Source: Bacteroidota bacterium (GTDB lineage Bacteria > Bacteroidota > Ignavibacteria > Ignavibacteriales > Melioribacteraceae). From it: a stretch of DNA of 64,000 nt. The DNA lies in the NCBI GenBank assembly GCA_018829205.1, contig JAHJUE010000005.1, forward strand, positions 1 through 64,000, read 5' to 3'. The position numbers and the translations under genes were made by a program. The notes below the pieces were generated by a model that worked only from the letters and a program-made list of their open reading frames with translations, did no database searches and was not told where the DNA came from. Positions 55,749 through 64,000 of the stretch are shown here, one piece after another. The stretch's first letter is position 1. Every line of letters begins with the position of its first letter.

Positions 55749-57119
55749 ATGAAAACTTCTTTATTCTTAATACTCTTTTTCCTTTTCTTATCAAATGTTT
55801 ATCCGCAATTATACGATTCGTTTTCTGACGGTAACTTCACTTCAGATCCAGTTTGGAGCGGGGATACTGCTCACTGGGAAATAACTCAAAAAAATAGTTC
55901 AGGGACAAACGGAGATGGAACTACAAATACATTAAGATTGGCGGTTAATATTTCCGAATCCGGTACCAAATATCTTTCGTCACAAAAAACCGGTTCATGG
56001 GGGAATGAACAAGCATGGTCATTTTGGATGGGAAGAAAAACTGGATCGGCAGCATCTTCAGATAATCAATCTATATTTTGGCTTTGGGCAAATGAGTCAA
56101 ATCTTTTATCTAATACTGTTGACGGATATATAATTAAATTCGGAAAAACCGGAGCGGACAATATTATTCTTCAAAAAGTTACTGACGGTGTAGAAACAAC
56201 AATTCTTATTTCCGACTCGGCTGTTATCTCAGAAGATGATATTAGTTTAATGATAAGAGTTACGAGAGATAATGAATCACTCTGGAGTTTGTATACATCA
56301 ATTCTTCCAGCTGCCGGCGGTGAAGGCCCGGCTTCTACTGAAATTCCCTCTTTCGAAAATACAAACTTGCCGCAGGGGAGTGTTACTGATAACAGCTATA
56401 CATTATTTGATAATGGATATTTAGGAATTATGGCGGCTCATACCTCAGGTACTACTGCGTTGGAAGGAGCGGAATTTGATCAAATCTATTTTGATACCGA
56501 CGCATCATCATTATTACCGGTGGAACTTTTGAATTTTAATGCCAAAGAAACTAATAATAAAATTTTATTGACTTGGGATACCGCGACTGAAATTAATAAT
56601 TATGGTTTTGAAATTCAGAGAACTAATACTAATTCTTCTTTTTCGGAAAATGAGACGGGGGTTTGGCAAAGCATTGGTTTTGTTAATGGATATGGAAACA
56701 GCAATTCTTTTAAACACTATACGTTTTATGATAATGAACCTAAAAAAGGAATCAATAAATACAGACTGAAACAAATAGATTTTAACGGCGCTTATGAATT
56801 TAGTGATCCTGTTTCAATTAATTTTGTTATATACAGTCATTTAAAACTTGAGCAAAATTATCCCAATCCCTTCAATCCAATCACTAAAATTTCTTTTATT
56901 ATAAATGAATTGCCTATATCAATTAAAACAAATTCACTAACATCATTAAATATTTATGATGCACTTGGGCAATTAGTTGAAGTATTGTTAGAAAAAGAAT
57001 TACGGTCCGGGAGATATGAACTAGAATTCAACGGTTCAAAATTATCGAGCGGATTATATTATTACACACTAAAAAACGGACTTTACTCCGATACTAAAAA
57101 AATGCTTCTTATAAAATAG
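55749..57119 (+). CDS. Secreted protein with type IX secretion C-terminal sorting domain
   Basis: 456 aa. Signal peptide 1-19. A lectin/LamG-like beta-sandwich spans about 22-245, opening with LYDSFSDGNFTSDPVWSG. An Fn3-like connecting segment (about 255-350) has the LPVELLNFNAKETNNKILLTW block typical of T9SS cargo. The C-terminal type A sorting domain (about 360-456) contains EQNYPNPFNPITKISF and ends in KMLLIK. GAGGTGAA just upstream of ATG supports the start. It should be exported to the cell surface; no enzyme active site is recognised. Confidence 0.92.
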   Translation: MKTSLFLILFFLFLSNVYPQLYDSFSDGNFTSDPVWSGDTAHWEITQKNSSGTNGDGTTNTLRLAVNISESGTKYLSSQKTGSWGNEQAWSFWMGRKTGSAASSDNQSIFWLWANESNLLSNTVDGYIIKFGKTGADNIILQKVTDGVETTILISDSAVISEDDISLMIRVTRDNESLWSLYTSILPAAGGEGPASTEIPSFENTNLPQGSVTDNSYTLFDNGYLGIMAAHTSGTTALEGAEFDQIYFDTDASSLLPVELLNFNAKETNNKILLTWDTATEINNYGFEIQRTNTNSSFSENETGVWQSIGFVNGYGNSNSFKHYTFYDNEPKKGINKYRLKQIDFNGAYEFSDPVSINFVIYSHLKLEQNYPNPFNPITKISFIINELPISIKTNSLTSLNIYDALGQLVEVLLEKELRSGRYELEFNGSKLSSGLYYYTLKNGLYSDTKKMLLIK

Positions 57120-57141
57120 TATTTTACAATAATAACTATTA

Positions 57142-57165
57142 ATGAATAAATTAAATCTTATTCAT
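57142..57165 (+). terminator. Weak AT-only hairpin after the T9SS cargo gene
   Basis: ATGAATAA and TTATTCAT form an 8-bp stem 22 bp past the stop codon, followed by a T-rich run with interruptions. Too weak to be sure of termination. Confidence 0.25.
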
Positions 57166-57269
57166 TTCATTCTCGAGTTTAACAATTACCATTTTTTTTA
57201 TATATTAATGCAACAATATGACCTATATCGGCATAGGTATAATAATTTAAAACAATATTTGGTTGAAAA

Positions 57270-57662
57270 ATGGAAAAGAAAAACATAATAATTATTAGCG
57301 CCGCTGGATTATTGGTAATATTGATTGCTGCCTGGTTTATATTTGATCCATTTGGAAACGGCAATAATTCCACGGTAAAAACTCAATCAGCAGTAAACGA
57401 ACAGCCTGCTCCACCTCCGGCTGAAATTAAAAAAGATACTTTAAAAGCAGATACCACAAAGCAAGAGAAGAAAAAAGCTGTTCAAAACGGAGAAAGCGGA
57501 ATCTATATTGTTAAAGATGGAGATACACTTCAGAAAATTTCAGTTGATTTTTTTGGTGAAACAAAATACTGGATTGATATATTCGCCGCCAATGAACCTA
57601 ATATCGATTGGTATGATAATATTAAGCCGGGAATGGAATTAATAATTCCAGAAATTAATTAG
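57270..57662 (+). CDS. Membrane-anchored LysM-domain protein
   Basis: 130 aa. A signal anchor (about 6-24) is followed by a Pro/Lys/Thr-rich linker (about 35-75) and a C-terminal LysM domain (about 79-130) opening YIVKDGDTLQKISVDFFGETKYW and ending KPGMELIIPE. LysM binds peptidoglycan, so the protein probably ties the inner membrane to the cell wall. It lies 150 bp after the T9SS gene, with no shared signals. Confidence 0.88.
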   Translation: MEKKNIIIISAAGLLVILIAAWFIFDPFGNGNNSTVKTQSAVNEQPAPPPAEIKKDTLKADTTKQEKKKAVQNGESGIYIVKDGDTLQKISVDFFGETKYWIDIFAANEPNIDWYDNIKPGMELIIPEIN

Positions 57663-59335
<1,673 letters not shown>

Positions 59336-59350
59336 TAGATTTGATAGCAT

Positions 59351-59386
59351 ATTAATTAAGGGCGCTTTGATGCGCCCTTGATTAAT
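59351..59386 (+). terminator. Long hairpin after gdhA
   Basis: ATTAATTAAGGGCGC pairs with GCGCCCTTGATTAAT (15 bp with one G-U), loop TTTGAT. A T-rich stretch follows rather than a clean U-tract. It starts 15 bp after the stop codon. Probable terminator. Confidence 0.75.
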
Positions 59387-59452
59387 TATGTTATTTATTA
59401 TAACGACTCGCCAAAATAATTTTTATCTATTAATAATATCCGGATTCTATTA

Positions 59453-62443
59453 ATGCGCAAATCTGATATAAAATTTGATAAAGAAATAATAAAAAAAAGT
59501 CAGTATAAAAAATTTCAAGACTTTCATAACTTGATGCGTTTCAGAATCAGGGATATCCTTTTAGTTTCAAGCCTATATGACTCATATATTTTTGAAGAAG
59601 ACAATCGTCTGTATGAATTAATTAGAAGAGAATATATTGACCTAAATCTTAGTCATTCTCCGGAATTAATACAGGTATCAAGCGGAAAGGAAGCTATTGA
59701 GCTTGCTAAAAACGAAAAAAGATTTAACCTGATTATTGTTACCCAGCATATTGAGGATATGCCTACAATTAAGTTCGCTAAAAAAGTGCGTAAAGCCGGG
59801 ATTGATATTCCAATTGTACTGCTCGGTTACGATAACCGTGAAATGTCGGAATTATTAAAACAGGAAGAATCAAAGGTATTTGATCAGATATTTATTTGGC
59901 AGGGAGATTACAGAATCATTTTAGGAATAATCAAATTTTTGGAAGACAGGTTTAATGTTGATTATGATACTAAAAATGTTGGTGTGCAGGTAATTATTTT
60001 AATAGAAGATAATATAAAGTTTTACTCGTCCTATTTGCCGCTTGTGTATATGGAAATTTTAAAGCAGTCGCAAAGTCTTTTATCCGAAGGCATTAACTTA
60101 TCTCATAAATTTTTAAGGATGCGAGCGCGCCCCAAAATTCTTCTTGTTTCTACTTATGAAGACGCGATGAAATATTATAAAAAATTCGAAGAAAATATTT
60201 TAGGAATAATATCAGACGTTGATTTTCTCCACAAAGGGAAACAGGATTCAAGAGCCGGAATAAAATTCGCGAAATTTGTAAGAGAACAGCATCCCGATAT
60301 TCCGATTCTGCTTCAGTCTAATGTTTCTGAAAACGAGGAAGTTGCGAATTCTATTGGTGCCTCATTTATTATGAAAGATTCGCCTACACTGTTGCAGGAT
60401 GTGCGTGACTTTATGAAAAAAAATTTCAGCTTCGGCGATTTTGTATTTAAAACTTTTGACGGAAAAGAAGTCGGACGCGCCAAAAATCTTACTCAGCTCG
60501 AAGAACAATTAAATCTGATTCCCGAAGAAAGTTTATTATTTCATTCCGAACGGAATCATTTTTCAAACTGGCTTAAAGCAAGAACAGAATTCTGGCTTGC
60601 TCATCAGCTCCGTCCGCGCAAGGTTACAGATTATGAATCGCCAGAAAGACTTAGAGAAAGTTTAATTAATTCGGTGCGTGATTTTAGAACCGGCAGACAA
60701 AGGGGGGTAATTTTAGATTTTAACAAAAATACATTTGACGAAAGCACTTTTGCGAGAATAGGCGGCGGTTCGCTCGGCGGCAAAGCACGCGGATTGGGTT
60801 TTGTTAATAGTCTTCTAAGTAATTTTGAATTAAGAAAATATTTTCCAGACCTTGAAATATTTGTTCCTGCATCGGTTGTAATTGGTACCGAAATGTTCGA
60901 TGTATTTTTAGAAGAAAATAATCTGCTTGATTTTGCTCTAAGATGCGATAGCGACGAAGAATTATTAAATAAGTTTTTAGAAGCGCAGTATTTTCCTTCA
61001 GAATTAATTCAGAACCTTTTTGATTTTCTTGAACTTGTTGATGAGCCTTTAGCTATAAGATCTTCAAGTCTGTTAGAAGATTCCCAAGGGCAGCCCTTTG
61101 CCGGCGTTTATGATACATATATGCTTCCTAATACTCACCCTGATAAAAGTATTCGTCTTGTTCAATTATTAAATATGATAAAGCTTGTATACGCGTCAAT
61201 ATTTATGCAGAAATCAAAAGATTATGTTAAGGTAACATCATATAGACTTGAAGAAGAAAAAATGGCAGTGATTATTCAAAAAATGGTTGGTGCAAAACAC
61301 GGGAATAAATTTTATCCCGAGTTTTCTGGAGTTGCTAAATCATATAATTTTTATGCGTCGTCTCCGTTAAAATCATCCGACGGAATTGTTTCGGCAGCTT
61401 TCGGATTGGGCAAAACTATTGTTGAAGGGGGAAGCACTGTCAGGTTCTGTCCAAAATACCCTCAGTATCAATTAAACTATTCTACAATTGACGATACCTT
61501 AAAATACAGCCAGCAGCAGTTCTTTGCGCTGAAAATTGATGAGGGAAATGATGCCACTCTAATTACGGAGGATGTATTTGTAAAACAGTATGATTTAATT
61601 GAAGCCGAAAACGACGGCACACTATCAAGTGTCGGCTCAACTTATTCAAAGGAGAATGATAGAATTTATGACGGTACGGCAAGATCCGGCGTTTCTTTAT
61701 TTACACTGGCGCCAATTCTGAAATATAAAATTTTTCCTCTGCCCGAAGTTATTGATATACTGCTAGATATGGGAAGCTGGGGAATGGGCGCGCCAGTGGA
61801 AATTGAGTTTGCGGTAAATCTTTCCGAACCAAGCGACAAACCTAAACAATTTGCTTTGCTCCAAATGAGACCGCTGGTCGTAAATAATGAACTTGAAGAA
61901 CTAAATGTTGAGGGATATCAAAAAAACGAAATTATTTGTCAAAGCGATAATGTTTTAGGCAACGGCGTAACAAACGATATTTACGATATTGTTTATGTGG
62001 ATATTAATCATTTTGACCGTTCTATGAGCCGAGCGGTTGCCAGAGAAATCTCTGAAATTAATTCTAAACTTGTAAATATTGGAAAAGGATATTTACTGAT
62101 TGGAGTTGGAAGATGGGGAACATTGGACCCGTGGTTGGGTATTCCGGTGACCTGGGAAAATATTTCCGGCGCAAGAGCAATTGTTGAATCTAATTTTAAA
62201 GATTTTAACGTAACACCTTCTCAAGGCACTCATTTCTTCCAGAATTTAACTTCATTTAAAGTGGGATATTTTACAATCAACAATTTTGTGAATCAGGGTT
62301 TTATTGACTGGACATGGCTTGAGGAAAGACCAGACGTAGAAATGCATGAATATACGAGGCATGTAATGCTAGACAATCCAATAACTATTAAGATAAACGG
62401 ACAGCAGAATAAAGGGGTGATTTTAAAGCCTGGTACAAAATAA
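59453..62443 (+). CDS. Fusion of two receiver-like domains with a PPDK N-terminal (ATP/pyruvate-type) domain
   Basis: 996 aa. A first receiver-like fold occupies about 35-170, where the phospho-acceptor position looks lost. A second lies at about 220-340 and keeps ISDVDF with its Asp. From about 430 to 850 a domain like the N-terminal ATP-grasp part of PEP synthase/PPDK appears: RIGGGSLGGKARGLGF and AIRSSSLLEDSQGQPFAG, then KYFP-like and LLQMRPL segments. The phosphohistidine and PEP-binding domains are missing, so it cannot be a complete PEP synthase. Probably a phosphotransfer or nucleotide-dependent regulatory protein. It stands alone between gdhA and a convergent gene. Confidence 0.8.
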   Translation: MRKSDIKFDKEIIKKSQYKKFQDFHNLMRFRIRDILLVSSLYDSYIFEEDNRLYELIRREYIDLNLSHSPELIQVSSGKEAIELAKNEKRFNLIIVTQHIEDMPTIKFAKKVRKAGIDIPIVLLGYDNREMSELLKQEESKVFDQIFIWQGDYRIILGIIKFLEDRFNVDYDTKNVGVQVIILIEDNIKFYSSYLPLVYMEILKQSQSLLSEGINLSHKFLRMRARPKILLVSTYEDAMKYYKKFEENILGIISDVDFLHKGKQDSRAGIKFAKFVREQHPDIPILLQSNVSENEEVANSIGASFIMKDSPTLLQDVRDFMKKNFSFGDFVFKTFDGKEVGRAKNLTQLEEQLNLIPEESLLFHSERNHFSNWLKARTEFWLAHQLRPRKVTDYESPERLRESLINSVRDFRTGRQRGVILDFNKNTFDESTFARIGGGSLGGKARGLGFVNSLLSNFELRKYFPDLEIFVPASVVIGTEMFDVFLEENNLLDFALRCDSDEELLNKFLEAQYFPSELIQNLFDFLELVDEPLAIRSSSLLEDSQGQPFAGVYDTYMLPNTHPDKSIRLVQLLNMIKLVYASIFMQKSKDYVKVTSYRLEEEKMAVIIQKMVGAKHGNKFYPEFSGVAKSYNFYASSPLKSSDGIVSAAFGLGKTIVEGGSTVRFCPKYPQYQLNYSTIDDTLKYSQQQFFALKIDEGNDATLITEDVFVKQYDLIEAENDGTLSSVGSTYSKENDRIYDGTARSGVSLFTLAPILKYKIFPLPEVIDILLDMGSWGMGAPVEIEFAVNLSEPSDKPKQFALLQMRPLVVNNELEELNVEGYQKNEIICQSDNVLGNGVTNDIYDIVYVDINHFDRSMSRAVAREISEINSKLVNIGKGYLLIGVGRWGTLDPWLGIPVTWENISGARAIVESNFKDFNVTPSQGTHFFQNLTSFKVGYFTINNFVNQGFIDWTWLEERPDVEMHEYTRHVMLDNPITIKINGQQNKGVILKPGTK

Positions 62444-62496
62444 AATATTAATTATAGATATAAATAATGTAATTAAGATATTAAATTTCAGCGGTT

Positions 62497-62727
62497 TCAT
62501 TTAAAATTTAAATAAGTATACTTATTTTGATACTGGTTTAATAAGAAATTTAAATCTTTAAAATAGTTTAATACACTGTCCCTATTATCCGTTATAGCTT
62601 TTGATCGCATTTCGGAAAAAATTATTGATGCTTTTGCTTCCATTCCCATAATATCATTAAGCAGTTCTTTATTATCTATTTCCTGGAAGGCTTCAATGGT
62701 ATTATGCAAAACATTTTCATCTCTCAT
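62497..62727 (-). CDS. Small helical protein of unknown function
   Basis: 76 aa, no family recognised. No signal, membrane segment or Cys. Predicted mostly alpha-helical (LHNTIEAFQEIDNKELLNDIMGME and FKDLNFLLNQYQ), rich in Asn, Asp and Glu. It has GGAG in the bases before ATG (ataaaaGGAGtgc). Last gene of the minus-strand run downstream of the zinc-ribbon gene, 69 bp away. Accepted as a gene because of its ribosome binding site and position. Confidence 0.55.
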   Translation of the reverse strand: MRDENVLHNTIEAFQEIDNKELLNDIMGMEAKASIIFSEMRSKAITDNRDSVLNYFKDLNFLLNQYQNKYTYLNFK

Positions 62728-62796
62728 AAAGCACTCCTTTTATAATTTTATATTAATTAAATAATGAACATTAATAATTCAGCTTGTTGAATGTTA

Positions 62797-63051
62797 TTAA
62801 AAGTAACCGATTTTAACATCGTTATTAATTAATTCAGAATGCTTGTTAAATATACTTGAAGGCTTTTTTTTATCAGCATTGTATTGGGAAATATCCCAAG
62901 GTACCATAAAACGGTAAGCGGGATTTTTTTCCTCAGATACAAGCTGTAGAATATTATTATTGCATACCGGGCATCTGCAAGGTTTTACTTTGCCTTCAAA
63001 AACAGTAATCATATTTCCACATGAAATACAAATATACTTTTCACTTTTCAT
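62797..63051 (-). CDS. Small rubredoxin/zinc-ribbon-like protein
   Basis: 84 aa. CISCG (C8, C11) and CRCPVC (C25, C27, C30) give a four-Cys knuckle pair able to hold zinc or iron. The rest (about 35-84) has YRFMVPWDISQYN and no known motif. GAGGTGA lies upstream of the ATG (62 bases of shared leader with tonB). It lies 24 bp after tonB. Short Cys proteins of this type often accompany NifX-like and redox genes, and a NifX-like fragment lies 0.75 kb upstream. Function inferred only by this company. Confidence 0.7.
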   Translation of the reverse strand: MKSEKYICISCGNMITVFEGKVKPCRCPVCNNNILQLVSEEKNPAYRFMVPWDISQYNADKKKPSSIFNKHSELINNDVKIGYF

Positions 63052-63075
63052 TTCGTCACCTCCCTCATCATCTCA

Positions 63076-63744
63076 CTATGTTGAAATTAATTTAAATAAT
63101 ACAGGCACGGTTACCTGAACTTTAACAGGTTTGCCTCTTTGTTTTCCTGGTTTAAATTCTGTTAGTTTCACGGCATCCATTGCGGCTTCATCACATCCGG
63201 CGCCAATTCCTTTAATTAATTCTACCTTTGTAACATTACCTTTTTCATTTACATAAGCTTTAACATAAACTCGTCCCTGAATTCCCGCTCTTTGCGCAAT
63301 TTCAGGATACACGATTCTTTTTTGTATTGCTTCAATGCCTCCAATAGGTTCGGGCATTTCTTCAACCGCTACAAAAAAGACCGGCTCGCTTTCCTCATCT
63401 TCCTCTTTTTCGGCAGCCGGAGGAGGAGCAGGCGGAGCTACCTGTTCTTCAACATTTAACTCAGTATTGGCAATTTCAATATCTTCCAGCAGGTCTTCAA
63501 CCGGCGCTTCAATTGGAATTAAGGGCCGGGGCGGCGGCGGGGGTGATGATTCATGCTTGGTTTTAATTATGTCTTCAACATTTATTAGTTCCTGCGGTGC
63601 TTCAATTACAACTCTTTCTGACTCAAAAGAAGGCATATATTTAAATGCCAGAATTGTTAGAATTAAAGATAGAATGAGACCTAATTCAAAGGTTCTATAA
63701 TATTTTTTTCTTAAGTCAAATTTCGGATTTTTTTTAAGTGCCAT
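63076..63744 (-). CDS. TonB-family energy transducer
   Basis: 222 aa. A cytoplasmic start (about 1-18) and a membrane anchor (19-38) precede a Pro-rich spacer (about 68-120, with SPPPPPRP and APPAPPPAA) that spans the periplasm. The C-terminal TonB domain (about 135-222) has VYPEIAQRAGIQGRVYVKAYVNEKG, KGIGAGCDEAAMDAV and FKPGKQRGKPV. Passes proton-motive energy to TonB-dependent receptors; the copper-type receptor at the window's left end is one possible client. ExbB and ExbD are not in view. Confidence 0.93.
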   Translation of the reverse strand: MALKKNPKFDLRKKYYRTFELGLILSLILTILAFKYMPSFESERVVIEAPQELINVEDIIKTKHESSPPPPPRPLIPIEAPVEDLLEDIEIANTELNVEEQVAPPAPPPAAEKEEDEESEPVFFVAVEEMPEPIGGIEAIQKRIVYPEIAQRAGIQGRVYVKAYVNEKGNVTKVELIKGIGAGCDEAAMDAVKLTEFKPGKQRGKPVKVQVTVPVLFKLIST

Positions 63745-63800
63745 TTTATGCCTCTAAACATTAATCCTATGAAGTATCAAATAAATTTTTCAATTTATCA

Positions 63801-64000
63801 TTATTCCTTTGTGATAAGGTTTTCTGTATGACTGTAAAGTTTACCTGTCAAATATTTGTTAATTATATCCTTGCTGTTGCCTTGAATCCAAGGTATTACA
63901 TTTATATTTTTTTCCGCTAGTTTTATATTGCATATTTCCGTTATGCCGTCGCAGATAACCGTGTCGGGATTAATCTGAATAAGCAGATTAATTTTTTCAA
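63801..64000 (-). CDS. NifX/NifB-like FeMo-cofactor-type domain protein (partial, runs off the right edge)
   Basis: Only the last 65 residues are in view; the 5' end lies beyond the window. The frame reads NPDTVICDGITEICNIKLAEKNINVIPWIQGN followed by KYLTGKLYSHTEN and a stop. The alternation of strand, Gly-rich turn, helix and the closing Y-L-T-G-K-L is that of dinitrogenase iron-molybdenum cofactor (NifX/NafY) family proteins. Such proteins bind metal clusters and occur widely in non-diazotrophs. It is followed by tonB 57 bp downstream. The family call is moderate because most of the gene is missing. Confidence 0.6.
   Translation of the reverse strand, partial: EKINLLIQINPDTVICDGITEICNIKLAEKNINVIPWIQGNSKDIINKYLTGKLYSHTENLITKE

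Noticed and set aside
63335-63700. 121-aa plus-strand Ser/Gly-rich frame
   Set aside because: It is the antisense of the Pro- and Glu-rich spacer of the TonB gene.

Overview
The window is a gene-dense, AT-rich stretch of a bacterial chromosome. The closest fit is a member of the Bacteroidota/Chlorobiota superphylum, most likely Ignavibacteria-like. Four things point there: a secreted protein ending in a type IX secretion sorting domain with the NYPNPFNP motif, a fused LpxC-FabZ gene, lipid A and ADP-heptose genes with two Skp genes beside bamA (so a Gram-negative envelope), and several genes with clear AGGAG-type ribosome binding sites, which classical Bacteroidetes often lack. I cannot fix the genus from sequence alone. 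I saw no rRNA, tRNA, CRISPR array, transposase or prophage.

Layout. (1) 0.2-9.2 kb, minus strand: purA, an orphan histidine kinase, a ferredoxin-domain oxidoreductase, dCMP deaminase, ppk, a small Cys/His protein and a TonB-dependent receptor carrying the CxxxM and HxM signature of OprC-type copper importers. (2) 9.3-19.0 kb: a partner-switching signalling island. It has a divergent STAS protein, an ECF sigma factor, a membrane coiled-coil protein, three SpoIIE-type PP2C phosphatases with different sensor halves, a second STAS protein and an RsbW-type kinase. (3) 19.1-30.5 kb: a Na+/amino-acid symporter, then on the minus strand secDF, the rpsF-ssb-rpsR-rplI operon, a membrane pyrophosphatase, pth, rplY, prs and a lipoprotein. 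(4) 30.6-52 kb: a large envelope-biogenesis block with a metallopeptidase-like/propeller/barrel protein, rnr, tamB, hldC, hldA, a propeller protein, a lipoate ligase-like gene, lpxA, lpxC-fabZ, lpxD, two skp genes, bamA and uppS. (5) 52-53.5 kb: a lexA operon that ends in two small uncharacterised genes, under a promoter overlapped by two palindromic operators. (6) 53.6-64 kb: ilvE, a lone MlaE-type permease, a T9SS cargo protein, a LysM protein, gdhA, a receiver/PPDK-N fusion and, at the right edge, a NifX-like partial gene, tonB, a zinc-ribbon protein and a small helical protein.

The genes of regions 3 and 4 form a coherent pathway: SecDF drives proteins through the inner membrane, Skp carries them across the periplasm, BamA and TamB place them in the outer membrane, and the lpx and hld genes make the lipid A and heptose parts of the outer leaflet. 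The least-explained parts are the putative copper-uptake pair at the left edge, the three-phosphatase signalling island, and the lexA-linked small genes.
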